Source: Collinsella tanakaei
GTDB taxonomy: Bacteria; Actinomycetota; Coriobacteriia; Coriobacteriales; Coriobacteriaceae
Length of the DNA: 64,000 nt
Direction: 5' to 3'
Assembly: GCF_021531055.1 (NCBI RefSeq)
Contig: NZ_JADYTL010000002.1
Location: 124,001 to 188,000 of the forward strand
Every line of letters starts with the position of its first letter. Position 1 is the first letter of the stretch. Below the pieces are notes generated by a model, which was given only the letters and a program-made list of their open reading frames with translations, was not told the DNA's origin and ran no database searches. The position numbers and the translations under genes were made by a program. Positions 39,017-47,385 of the stretch are shown piece by piece.

Positions 39017-40999
39017 TCAGTTCTGCGAGAAGAACGGATAGTGGTGCGGCGGCATGCCCGGGGTCTGACGCCCCCCGTCCGGAACGTCATCGTGCTCCGA
39101 GAGGTGCAAGAGGGCCTCGCGAAGTTGGTTCTCGAAGCGCTCGGCGTTCTCGCGCATGCGCTGCTGGCCCTCCTCGCTCGCCAGCTCCGCGCGCTGCTCG
39201 GGCGTCAGCCCCAGCAGGTCGCCGAGCAGACCGAGGATCTCCCCGCGGACGCGCAGGCCGCGCTCGGCGCCACGCGTCTCGAGACGCCCCATCTCCTCGC
39301 GCGCGACATCCACGACGCGCTCGGGTGCGGCGCCCCGCCTGCCGAGGTCGGACCATGCGAGCGATGGCGGCCAGATGCGCTCGGCGAAGGCCCGTGCCGA
39401 GACGATCGGGGCGAGCGGCAGCGAGCGACGGTAGCCCTCTCCCTGGCGGACGACCAACAGCAGCAACGCGAGCGCATCGGGCGACTGGTGCGCCAGGGGC
39501 TGATCGTCGAACGAACAGTTCCGATCGACATGCGCCTCGAGCGCATCGTCGATCTGCGCCGGCTCCAAGGCGGCGAGGGTCGCCGCCACGCGCGCCGCGC
39601 GCGACGGGTCGTCGTCGAACGTCGACACGATCTCGGAGACGATGCGCACCATATGGTCCTCGACCGCCGAGAGCGACACCGTCGACACGGAAAGCACCGG
39701 CGAGATCCGATTGCGGTAGCGCGCCAGGAATTCGAGCGCCGTGAGATAGATGTCGCCGAACGGTGCGCACACCGTCCTCGGCGTGCTCGCCGCGAGCAAC
39801 GAGGCGGGAGCGAGCGCCGCATCGGTCTTGGTGATGGATGACAGCACGCACGCATCGAGCTCATGGGCGATGTCGGCAAGATACAACGCGTTGATGCCCA
39901 GACGGAGCCTGCCCACGTCGCGCGCGGGGACATCGCGGTCCATCCAACGCGACACGTCCTCGTGCTCACGCTCGACCAGCTGGATATTGAGGGTCGCGGC
40001 AAGCGCGCGGACACGCTCGACGCGTTCGCGCTCGCGCGTCTCCTGCTGCGGGGTGAACACGTCGGAGCGGCCGAACCCCATGCCCACGACGTTGCGCGGA
40101 CCCAAGGCGTCGACGGCAAGCGCCGCGAGCAACGAGGTGGGAAGATCACCCTCGAGTGGAACGACGACGCGGGTGAACCCACGGGCGGCGACCGTGTCGC
40201 GCACGAAGATGCGAAGCGCCTCCCAGAGCCATTCCTCGCGCTGGAACCGGGGCAGCCGCTGCGTGTCGAGCGACTCACCCATCTCGCCGCGTCGGACCTC
40301 CTGGACGACCATGCCCTCCTCGAAGCACGGGGCGGCGGCCATCACACGGCCGCCGTCGTCCATCACGAACGACCCGCCGGTGTAGACCGTTTCGTCGAAC
40401 GAGCCGACCGGAACCATGCTCGCAAGCCAGATGCCGGCGTGGGCGACGTCGTCCGCATAGTGACCGTCCGCCACCGAGGCGACCGCGCAGGTCTCCTCGT
40501 TGCTGATGTCGAACCCCGTCGTCTGGAAGTAGATCATGAGGTCGCACCCGCGAGGCAGCTGGGCGATATCGCGGGCGAAATCGAACGTGACGGCGATACG
40601 GGTGCCCGCGAGCTCGAACACGACCGGCTCCCACATGCTCGCCTCGACCCGATCGTCGCGAAGGCCCATGAGCGTCCGCAGCGGGATGACGCGACCCTCA
40701 CGCAGCAGGAACGCCTCGGCGAGCGGAACCTGCTCCACCGAGACGACGGCGGGCACCAGACACGCCACCCCCCGCTCCTCCACCTTGGCGGCGAGCTCGC
40801 GCAGCGACCGGATCAGGTCATGCTCGAAATCGGCGTACTCGATGAGCGTCGTCGGCTGCACGCCGGTGAACAGCGGAGCCGGGACACAGAGCAGCTGGGC
40901 ACCGGCGTCGGCCGCGAGCGCCGCCTGGTCGGCGATGCGCGAGCAGATGCCCTCGATGTCGCCTAAGCGCATATCGATCTGTGCCAGAGCAAGTTTCAT
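39017..40999 (-). CDS. NadE-like protein (nitrilase plus NAD-synthetase folds) lacking visible catalytic motifs
   Basis: A 660-residue protein with the domain order of glutamine-dependent NAD synthetase: an N-terminal nitrilase/glutaminase fold (residues 1 to ~265, MKLALAQIDMRLGDIEG...) and a C-terminal NAD-synthetase-like fold. However, the glutaminase Glu-Lys-Cys triad is not evident: FPELxLTGY reads VPAPLFTGV, the lysine loop reads LREGRVIPL, and the cysteine strand reads IAVTFDFARD. In the synthetase half, SGGxDS reads EGDLPTS, and the GTGNKSE segment reads SITKTDA. It is therefore either a pseudoenzyme or a strongly divergent enzyme. Start 40999 has a weak upstream GGGG. The C-terminal ~45 residues are polar and Pro/His-rich. 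Confidence 0.75.
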   Translation of the reverse strand: MKLALAQIDMRLGDIEGICSRIADQAALAADAGAQLLCVPAPLFTGVQPTTLIEYADFEHDLIRSLRELAAKVEERGVACLVPAVVSVEQVPLAEAFLLREGRVIPLRTLMGLRDDRVEASMWEPVVFELAGTRIAVTFDFARDIAQLPRGCDLMIYFQTTGFDISNEETCAVASVADGHYADDVAHAGIWLASMVPVGSFDETVYTGGSFVMDDGGRVMAAAPCFEEGMVVQEVRRGEMGESLDTQRLPRFQREEWLWEALRIFVRDTVAARGFTRVVVPLEGDLPTSLLAALAVDALGPRNVVGMGFGRSDVFTPQQETRERERVERVRALAATLNIQLVEREHEDVSRWMDRDVPARDVGRLRLGINALYLADIAHELDACVLSSITKTDAALAPASLLAASTPRTVCAPFGDIYLTALEFLARYRNRISPVLSVSTVSLSAVEDHMVRIVSEIVSTFDDDPSRAARVAATLAALEPAQIDDALEAHVDRNCSFDDQPLAHQSPDALALLLLVVRQGEGYRRSLPLAPIVSARAFAERIWPPSLAWSDLGRRGAAPERVVDVAREEMGRLETRGAERGLRVRGEILGLLGDLLGLTPEQRAELASEEGQQRMRENAERFENQLREALLHLSEHDDVPDGGRQTPGMPPHHYPFFSQN

Positions 41000-41083
41000 C
41001 GCGTTTCCCCTCGGTAGGTCCGTCCCGTCACATGATAGCGGCACGGACGATGCGGCGCGCGCTCGTTCGCGCGGCACACGAAA

Positions 41084-41111
41084 GGGCCGTCCGCGTCGCC
41101 GCGGACGGCCC
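41084..41111 (-). terminator. Rho-independent terminator after the superoxide reductase gene
   Basis: A perfect 12-bp stem GGGCCGTCCGCG with a 4-base loop is followed on the minus strand by TTTCGTG. It starts 26 bases past the stop of the 41138-41497 gene. Confidence 0.82.
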
Positions 41112-41137
41112 GAGAGCATGACGGACGGCTACCGTCC

Positions 41138-41497
41138 CTAGAACTTCGCGCTCCACAGCCCGTGCAGGTTGCAATACGCGTACACGGTACCGGACTTCAC
41201 GCCGCCGGCGAAAAACGTCACCGGGGTCTGACCGGGCTTGAGGTGATGGATCTCCAGACGGTCATCGGCCTCGAGCGCCACCCATTCGATGTGGTGCGCC
41301 TCCTCCATGGGATGCTCGACCTCGCCCACCTGGACGTGGATGATGTGCCCGTCACGCTGCAAGTCGACGGCGGGAACGTGCTTCTCGGTCGCGGCGTCGA
41401 CGGTGTTGGGCTCGAGGGCGGTGAAGCCCTCGGGGGCCGCAACGCCGTTCAAGCTCGCGAGAAAACCGCCATCGCCGTCGGTATAGAAGGTAGCCAT
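41138..41497 (-). CDS. Superoxide reductase (neelaredoxin type)
   Basis: A 119-residue one-iron superoxide reductase, reducing superoxide to hydrogen peroxide in anaerobes. All ligands of the Fe(His)4Cys centre are visible: His40 in EKHVP, His62 in HPM, His68 in EAHHIEW, and Cys109 with His112 in CNLHGLW. The lysine of EKHVP next to the site is present. It lacks the desulforedoxin Cys4 domain; its first ~35 residues fill that position without cysteines. Start 41497 follows AAGGAG. It is monocistronic with its own terminator. The same enzyme fold appears fused to a DNA-binding domain at 17.1 kb. Confidence 0.92.
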   Translation of the reverse strand: MATFYTDGDGGFLASLNGVAAPEGFTALEPNTVDAATEKHVPAVDLQRDGHIIHVQVGEVEHPMEEAHHIEWVALEADDRLEIHHLKPGQTPVTFFAGGVKSGTVYAYCNLHGLWSAKF

Positions 41498-41601
41498 AAC
41501 GTACTCCTTACGCTGTGATCATCAGATACTGCCCTATTATGCCCAGCGGAGCGATTCGCATACACGGGACGGCACCGCGCCTCAGCGGATCGGGACGTTC
41601 G

Positions 41602-42075
41602 CTATTTGACGGTGAGGACCGGGACGTCGACGGAGCGGAGCACGCCGAAGCTCACGCTGCCGAGCATGCCGCGCAGGGCACCCAGGCCGCGGCGACCCAT
41701 GACGACCAGGTCGATCCCGTGGGTCGTCACGTACTCGGCGATGCCGTCCACCGCGGAGCCGGAGAGCACCGCCGACACCTCGACCTTGCAGCACGCGCCG
41801 TCGCGGGCGGCCTCCGCCACGCGCTCCATCTCGTTGCGCGAGCGCTGAACGATCGAGCTGATCATGGCGTCGTAGCCTTCACTGCTACCGGCGTTGAAGG
41901 GGTCGTCGAACGCCCCTCCGGCGAGCGTGGGTACCGGAACCGCCCCCGTCGAGACGATCATGACCACATGCACCGTGGCTTCGGGGTTGTCCCCCACCAT
42001 GCCGAGAGCGGTGTGCAGGGCACTCTTCGCGTGCTCGGACTCGTCGTAGGGAACCAGAACGTTCTTGAACAACAT
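41602..42075 (-). CDS. Universal stress protein (UspA family)
   Basis: A 157-residue single Usp domain. It begins FKNVLVPYDESEHAKSAL, and the nucleotide-binding signature is GRRGLGALRGMLGSVSFGVLRSVDVPVLTVK, matching G-x2-G-x9-G-(S/T) with SV in the last positions. Members with this loop bind ATP. An insert of ~25 residues (AVPVPTLAGGAFDDPFNAGSS) sits before the third helix. Start 42075 follows AAGGAG. The gene is alone and probably stress-induced. Confidence 0.9.
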   Translation of the reverse strand: MLFKNVLVPYDESEHAKSALHTALGMVGDNPEATVHVVMIVSTGAVPVPTLAGGAFDDPFNAGSSEGYDAMISSIVQRSRNEMERVAEAARDGACCKVEVSAVLSGSAVDGIAEYVTTHGIDLVVMGRRGLGALRGMLGSVSFGVLRSVDVPVLTVK

Positions 42076-42211
42076 GGTCTGCTCCTTTCCCATGACGGAC
42101 GACTTACTGCGTATATACCCGTTCGCGACGTGTCGCGGCGACGCGCGGGCCAAACGCGGGTAGTACAGCCGAACGGAACGAAAGGGCAGGTGAACGGATG
42201 CAGGCGACGCC

Positions 42212-43009
42212 TCAGTACCGACCGCGCAGCGAGTACCAGCCGTCGCGCTCGTCGACCGCGAGCGGCACGCCGAACAGCTCGCTCATGGTCGCGCTGTCGA
42301 GCAGCTCCTCCTTGGGCCCGTCGGCGAAGACCTCGGCATCCTTGATGAGCAGCACGCGCCCGATCGCCGGGATGATGTCCTCGGGATAGTGCGTGACGAG
42401 CACCACCGAGCGCCCTTCGTCGGCAAGCATCCGCATGGTATCGCGCACGTGGTACATGCCCTGCGGATCGAGCCCGGTGCACGGCTCGTCGAAGATCAGG
42501 ATGCGCGGATCGCTCATGAGCTCGCGCGCCACGAGCACGCGGCGCACCTGGCCGGTGGAAAGGGTCATCACGTCGCGGTCGGCGAGCTCGGCGATGCCCA
42601 GGCGATCGAGCGCATCGAGCGCACGGGCGCGGGCGTCGTCGTCGGCCTCCACATGACGCGGCAGACCGAGCGTACCGAACAACCCACCGCACACGATATC
42701 GGCGACGGGCAGATGCACGCGGACCTGGTCTTGCATCGTGGCGCTCACGATGCCGAGCGCCTGCTTGATATCGGACAGCAGCGGACGGGCCTGCCCGCGG
42801 AAGCGCACCGGCGGCTCTTCGCGATGCAGGGGGAACACCTCGCGGGTGAGCAGCTGGATGAACGTGGACTTGCCGGCGCCGTTGGGCCCGAGCAGGGCGA
42901 CGTGCTCGCCCTCGGCCAGATCGAAGCGATCGACGTGCAGGATCGTGCGGCCGGCGCGAACCACCTGCGCGTCGCGCAGCGAGAACAGCGGCGGGGTCGT
43001 TGTAGCCAA
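42212..43009 (-). CDS. Orphan ABC transporter ATP-binding protein
   Basis: A 265-residue ATPase with Walker A GPNGAGKST, Q-loop VSATMQDQ, a slightly variant signature LSTGQ (usually LSGGQ), Walker B ILIFDEP and H-loop VLVTHYPEDI. The pattern resembles the ModF/YlmA group of soluble ATPases, some of which work without a dedicated permease. No permease gene adjoins it; the only unpaired permease in the window (7.5 kb) is far away and of a different class. The start is TTG 43009, preceded by GAGGG; no ATG is available nearby. Substrate or role is unknown. Confidence 0.85.
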   Translation of the reverse strand: MATTTPPLFSLRDAQVVRAGRTILHVDRFDLAEGEHVALLGPNGAGKSTFIQLLTREVFPLHREEPPVRFRGQARPLLSDIKQALGIVSATMQDQVRVHLPVADIVCGGLFGTLGLPRHVEADDDARARALDALDRLGIAELADRDVMTLSTGQVRRVLVARELMSDPRILIFDEPCTGLDPQGMYHVRDTMRMLADEGRSVVLVTHYPEDIIPAIGRVLLIKDAEVFADGPKEELLDSATMSELFGVPLAVDERDGWYSLRGRY

Positions 43010-43120
43010 GATGCCCTCGATTCCTCGATAACGATGCCCCTCGGGTATCGTCTCCCTCGTTTTTTGCTATGCTACTTTACCATGCGAAAGCACGACGACA
43101 CGCGGGAAAGAAGGCGCACC

Positions 43121-44341
43121 ATGGCGGACATGCTCACACTCGACGCATTCGAGGAGGCCTCCGAGAAGGTCAAGGAGGTCACCCAGAAGACCGAGCTCAT
43201 CGAAAGCCCCCACTTCTCGCAGATGACGGGCAACCGGGTGTACCTCAAGCCCGAGAACATGCAGCGCACGGGCGCCTACAAGGTGCGCGGCGCGTACTAC
43301 AAGATCTCGACGCTCACGCCCGAGGAGCTCGGGCGCGGCATCATCACCGCGAGCGCCGGCAACCATGCCCAAGGTGTCGCCTTCGCCGCGACGCGCGCGG
43401 GCGCCAAGTCGGTCGTCGTCATGCCCACCACCACGCCGCTCATCAAAGTGGAGCGCACCAAGGGCTACGGCGCCGAGGTCATCCTGCACGGCGACGTGTA
43501 CGACGAGGCATGCGAGCACGCCCTGCGTCTGGCCGAGGAGCACGGCTACACCTTCATCCACCCCTTCAACGACCCGGTCGTCTCGACCGGCCAGGGCACG
43601 ATCGCCATGGAGATCGTCCAGGAGCTGCCGCTCGTCGACACCATCCTCGTGCCCGTCGGTGGCGGCGGCCTGGCCTGCGGCGTGGCGACCTTCGCCAAGC
43701 TCTACAACCCCAAGATCCGCGTGATCGGCGTGGAGCCGGCGGGCGCACCGTCGCTGTCCGCCGCGCTGGACGCCGGACGCCCCGTGAAGATCCCCGGCGC
43801 CAACACCATCGCCGACGGCACCGCCGTGCTCGAGGTGGGCGACAAGGTCTTCCCCTACCTGCAGCAGAACCTCGACGACGTCATCTGCGTACCCGATGAC
43901 GAGCTCATCGTGTCGTTCCTCGACATGGTGGAGAACCACAAGATGATCGTCGAGAACTCGGGCCTGCTCACCGTGGCCGCCTTGAAGCACCTGCCCGCCG
44001 AGAACCGCCGCATCGTCTCGATCCTGTCGGGCGGCAACATGGACGTCATCACCATGAGCTCCGTGGTGCAGCACGGCCTGATCCAGCGCGACCGCATCTT
44101 CACCGTGAGCGTGCTTCTGCCCGACCGTCCCGGCATGCTCGTGCGCGTGGCCAACGCCATCGCCGAGCAGAACGGCAACGTCATCAAGCTCGAGCACAAC
44201 CAGTTCGTGAGCACGAACCGCAACGCGGCGGTGGAGCTGCGCGTGACCATCGAGGCCTACGGCACCGCGCACAAGGAGCAGATCATCGACGCCCTGCGCG
44301 CCGCCGGCTTCGAGCCCCAGCTCTCGCAGACCATGCTCTAG
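43121..44341 (+). CDS. ilvA: Threonine ammonia-lyase (threonine deaminase)
   Basis: A 406-residue PLP enzyme converting threonine to 2-oxobutanoate, the first step of isoleucine synthesis. The PLP lysine is in LKPENMQRTGAYKVRGAYYK, the phosphate-binding loop is VGGGGLACG, and SAGNHAQGVA is present. A single C-terminal ACT domain (TVSVLLPDRPGMLVRVANAI...) suggests allosteric control, possibly of the catabolic-like or single-ACT biosynthetic type. ATG 43121 is preferred (AAGG ten bases upstream); an ATG at 43082 would add 13 charged residues. It sits just before a RAYT transposase that separates it from ilvDBNC. Confidence 0.95.
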   Translation: MADMLTLDAFEEASEKVKEVTQKTELIESPHFSQMTGNRVYLKPENMQRTGAYKVRGAYYKISTLTPEELGRGIITASAGNHAQGVAFAATRAGAKSVVVMPTTTPLIKVERTKGYGAEVILHGDVYDEACEHALRLAEEHGYTFIHPFNDPVVSTGQGTIAMEIVQELPLVDTILVPVGGGGLACGVATFAKLYNPKIRVIGVEPAGAPSLSAALDAGRPVKIPGANTIADGTAVLEVGDKVFPYLQQNLDDVICVPDDELIVSFLDMVENHKMIVENSGLLTVAALKHLPAENRRIVSILSGGNMDVITMSSVVQHGLIQRDRIFTVSVLLPDRPGMLVRVANAIAEQNGNVIKLEHNQFVSTNRNAAVELRVTIEAYGTAHKEQIIDALRAAGFEPQLSQTML

Positions 44342-44347
44342 CGACAG

Positions 44348-44431
44348 TGTCCCAAAAGGGGCCAGGAGAAAATTGGGACATCCGGGCGCACATCCGGATG
44401 TCCCAATTTTCTCCTGGCCCCTTTTGGGACA
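44348..44431. repeat. Perfect 38-bp inverted repeat left of the RAYT gene
   Basis: Arms 44348-44385 and 44394-44431 are exact reverse complements, separated by eight bases. The arm begins TGTCCCAAAAGGGGCCAGGA and ends in CATCCGG. Each arm also contains a smaller foldback (TCCCAA...TTGGGA). It lies between the ilvA stop and the transposase stop and would fold into a very stable RNA hairpin. Confidence 0.93.
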
Positions 44432-44449
44432 TTTGGGACACCGCTGGCG

Positions 44450-45190
44450 CTAGGTTGTCGCTCTCGTGATCGTCTTCGCACCGATGCCCGTCAAGCGCTC
44501 GATTTGACGAACCGACAGCCGGCTGGCGCGAAGCGCGCGCAACAACTCGTCCCTTTTCTCACGCGAAAGGGACTTCACCTCGCTGAACCCGACATCCCCC
44601 AGAACGCGCCTGGCAACGTCGCCCGCGTCCTCGTCGGGGATCCGAACACCCTCGACGAACAGGTATTCCGCTGACGGGCCCTCTCGGCAAAACTCCGAGA
44701 AACCTTCCGGACCACCAAGCATATCGAGGACGACCTCGGTTTTCGCATACTCCGGAGTGCCCGCATACTCGTGATAGCTACTCCAAGGATAATCCTCGGC
44801 ATCGCAAATGCCCGCCTTCGAAGGATTGTCGTGAACGTATCTGACCGCCTCGAGAAGATATCGATCGCACTCTATCGGGGAACTTTTGAATCTCCCTTGG
44901 AAAACATGGCCGACATGACCCGATCGGGCGTTGAACCATCTCGCGTACCGCATCGTCATCTTCCCCACGGCCTCGCTCAAACGCCCTGTGCGATCGCAAA
45001 GGATCACATGCACGTGATTGTCCATAAGACACCAGGCGATGATGTCGATCTCGCAAGCATGTGCATACTCGCGAAGGAGCTTGAGAAAGAACCGCCGGTC
45101 TTCGTCGTTCTCAAACAGCCTTTGCTTTCCGTTGCCCCTCACGACCACATGGTAGTAGCCGGATTCGGATATTCTTCTCGCTGCACGCAT
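44450..45190 (-). CDS. REP-associated tyrosine transposase (RAYT, IS200-like Y1 family)
   Basis: A 246-residue single-strand DNA transposase-like protein. The start GYYHVVVRGNGKQRLF, the HUH motif DNHVHVIL (His59 and His61), and the catalytic-tyrosine block RYARWFNARSGHVGHVFQGRFKS (candidate Tyr82) are typical of Y1/RAYT proteins. It also has YIHDNP-like YVHDNPSKAG and PWSSYHEY. The C-terminus carries a DnaA-like helix-turn-helix (LSVRQIERLTGI). RAYTs bind and cleave nearby REP palindromes and are thought to spread them. Palindromes of one family flank this gene on both sides, as expected. Base composition is slightly lower GC than neighbours. It interrupts the ilvA-ilvD interval. Start 45190 follows GGGAGGGG. 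Confidence 0.92.
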   Translation of the reverse strand: MRAARRISESGYYHVVVRGNGKQRLFENDEDRRFFLKLLREYAHACEIDIIAWCLMDNHVHVILCDRTGRLSEAVGKMTMRYARWFNARSGHVGHVFQGRFKSSPIECDRYLLEAVRYVHDNPSKAGICDAEDYPWSSYHEYAGTPEYAKTEVVLDMLGGPEGFSEFCREGPSAEYLFVEGVRIPDEDAGDVARRVLGDVGFSEVKSLSREKRDELLRALRASRLSVRQIERLTGIGAKTITRATT

Positions 45191-45210
45191 ACGAACCCCT
45201 CCCCTAGATA

Positions 45211-45351
45211 TCCCAATATTCTCCTGGCCCCTTTTGGGACATTTGAACCCCCTGGGTCCTCATCTGATACCCAGGGAACAGGAGTCCGACGCGCCGAACA
45301 TGTCCCAATTTTCTCCTGGCCCCTTTTGGGACTGCCACCTTTTTGGGACAT
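45211..45351. repeat. Cluster of RAYT-flanking repeats (right side)
   Basis: Two direct copies of TCCCAATTTTCTCCTGGCCC plus CTTTTGGGAC (45211-45242, with ATATT for ATTTT, and 45302-45332). They are followed by a partial copy CCACCTTTTTGGGACAT (45335-45351). Between them, CCCTGGGT (45251-45258) and ACCCAGGG (45269-45276) form a separate hairpin. The family matches the arms left of the RAYT gene. Confidence 0.9.
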
Positions 45352-45587
45352 CGGACGCGTCAAGGCCGCTGGCCGAGAGATTGCGCGCTTTTGCCGAGTA
45401 AAGTGTTTCCTCTCGATAAACTCCTTGCGCGCAGGTGCGGCACTGTAGCATAGTGGAGCAACTTGAGGAAATGCGACGACAGGGCGAGTACCGGACGGAC
45501 GCACCACAGCGAGCGGGCGGCGTGAGAACCCGCGGCGGACGGTCGGGAACATACCCTCGAGCAGCCAGGCCGAACACGGACGCGGCC

Positions 45588-45720
45588 CACGGGCGATCCC
45601 CGTGCCGCGCGTTCGCGAGTACGCCGAGCCGGAAGTCCCCCGTTACGGGCATCCTTGCAGGGCAGCTCCCTTGCCAGCGCATCTCCCAGCACACGACACT
45701 GCGAGAGCGAGGGGGATCGG
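45588..45720 (+). promoter_or_regulatory. ilvD leader with possible ribosome-binding-site sequestration
   Basis: About 370 bp (45352-45720) precede ilvD without a gene. A hairpin CACGGG/CCCGTG (45588-45593/45599-45604) has loop CGATC. The overlapping CGATCCCC (45594-45601) is also perfectly complementary to GGGGATCG (45712-45719) at the ilvD ribosome binding site, so the two foldings exclude each other. A possible promoter is TTGCGC/TAGCAT near 45427-45453. No T-box or leader peptide rich in Ile/Leu/Val codons was seen. Confidence 0.35.
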
Positions 45721-47385
45721 ATGCAACTGCGAAGCGATGCCATCAAGAAGGGACTGGCCAGGGCGCCCCACCGCAGCCTGCTCAAGGCCGACGGACTCAC
45801 CGACGAGGAGCTCGAACGACCGCTCGTAGCGGTCATCTCCGCCCAAAACGAGGTCATTCCCGGCCACATCCACCTGCAGCAGATCGCCGACGCCGTGAAG
45901 GCCGGCGTGCGCATGGCGGGCGGAACGCCGCTGCAGGTCAACACCATCGGCGTGTGCGACGGCATCGCCATGAACCACGAGGGCATGCGCTACAGCCTCA
46001 CGAGCCGCGAGGTCATCGCCGACTCCGTGGAATGCGCCGTGCAGGGCCACCGGTTCGACGCCATGGTCCTCATCCCCTCCTGCGACAAGATCGTGCCCGG
46101 CATGCTCATCGCCGCCGCGCGCCTGAACATCCCCACCATGCTCGTCTCGGGCGGCCCCATGCTCGCCGGCCGCGACAAGTGCGGGCGCCAGACCGACCTC
46201 AACAGCCTGTTCGACGCCGTGGGCCAGGTCACCGCCGGCACCATGACGCCCGAGGAGTGCGCATGGCTCGAGAACACCGCCTGCCCCACCTGCGGCAGCT
46301 GCTCGGGCATGTTCACCGCAAACTCCATCTGCTGCCTCGCCGAGGCGCTGGGCCTGGCGCTGCCCGGCAACGGCACCGTGCCGGCCGTGTACTCCGAGCG
46401 CATCCGCCTGGCCAAGCAGACGGGCATGAAGGTGATGGACCTCGTGCGCTCCGGCACCTGCGCGCTCGACATCCTGAACGAGAAGTCCATCCACAACGGC
46501 ATGGTGCTCGACATGGCCTTCGGCGGCTCCACCAACACGATGCTGCACCTCACCGCCATCGCGCACGCCGCGGGTTGCCCCGTGACCATGGACGACTGGG
46601 ACCGCGTCTCCGACGAGACCCCCAACATCGTGCGCATCGCGCCCGCCGGCCCCCTGCACATCGAGGACCTGAACGCCGTGGGCGGCATCTCGGCCATCAT
46701 GGGCGTGCTCGGCCGCGCGGGCCTGCTGCGCGACGACGCGCTCACCTGCCACGGCACGGTGGCCGAATGGGTCGCCACGTGCCCCGAGCCCGACGGCGAG
46801 ATCGTCCGCACCGTCGAGGGTGCCTACTCCCCCATCGGCGGCCTCAAGGTCATGCGCGGCAACCTCGCGCCCGACTGCGGCGTGGTCAAGCGCAGCGCCT
46901 GCTCGCCCGACATGTACCGCCATTCCGGCCCCGCACGCGTCTTCGACTCCGAGGAGGAGGCCTGCGAGGCCATCTTCGGCGGCAAGATCAACCCCGGCGA
47001 CGTCGTGGTGATCCGCTACGAGGGTCCGGCGGGCGGCCCCGGCATGCGCGAGATGCTGACCCCCACCTCGGCGATCTGCGGCATGGGCCTCGACCACTCC
47101 GTCGCCCTCATCACCGACGGCCGCTTCTCCGGCGCGAGCAAGGGCCCGTGCATCGGACACGTGAGCCCCGAGGCGGCGGCGGGCGGCCCGATCGCCCTCA
47201 TCCGCGAAGGCGATGTCATCGACATCGACATCGAGGCGGGCTCGCTCGACGTACGCCTGTCCGATGACGAACTGGCCGCGCGCCGCGCCGCATGGCAGCC
47301 GCCTGCACCCAAGTACACCACCGGCGTGCTCTCGCGCTACGCGAAGCTCGTCACGAGCGCAGACAAGGGGGCGTACCTCTCATGA
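45721..47385 (+). CDS. ilvD: Dihydroxy-acid dehydratase
   Basis: A 554-residue IlvD, dehydrating dihydroxy-acids to the 2-keto acids of valine and isoleucine. Iron-sulfur cysteines are in the expected places: [22 protein letters not shown] and [14 protein letters not shown]. The substrate/magnesium region [19 protein letters not shown] and C-terminal [22 protein letters not shown] are also typical. Start 45721 follows GAGGGGG. The stop overlaps the ilvB ATG by four bases. First gene of ilvD-ilvB-ilvN-ilvC. Confidence 0.97.
   Translation: MQLRSDAIKKGLARAPHRSLLKADGLTDEELERPLVAVISAQNEVIPGHIHLQQIADAVKAGVRMAGGTPLQVNTIGVCDGIAMNHEGMRYSLTSREVIADSVECAVQGHRFDAMVLIPSCDKIVPGMLIAAARLNIPTMLVSGGPMLAGRDKCGRQTDLNSLFDAVGQVTAGTMTPEECAWLENTACPTCGSCSGMFTANSICCLAEALGLALPGNGTVPAVYSERIRLAKQTGMKVMDLVRSGTCALDILNEKSIHNGMVLDMAFGGSTNTMLHLTAIAHAAGCPVTMDDWDRVSDETPNIVRIAPAGPLHIEDLNAVGGISAIMGVLGRAGLLRDDALTCHGTVAEWVATCPEPDGEIVRTVEGAYSPIGGLKVMRGNLAPDCGVVKRSACSPDMYRHSGPARVFDSEEEACEAIFGGKINPGDVVVIRYEGPAGGPGMREMLTPTSAICGMGLDHSVALITDGRFSGASKGPCIGHVSPEAAAGGPIALIREGDVIDIDIEAGSLDVRLSDDELAARRAAWQPPAPKYTTGVLSRYAKLVTSADKGAYLS

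Noticed and set aside
45352-45720. T-box or leader-peptide attenuator before ilvD
   Set aside because: No GGTGGNACCGCG-like T-box sequence, no specifier-loop arrangement, and no short ORF rich in Leu/Ile/Val codons was found.
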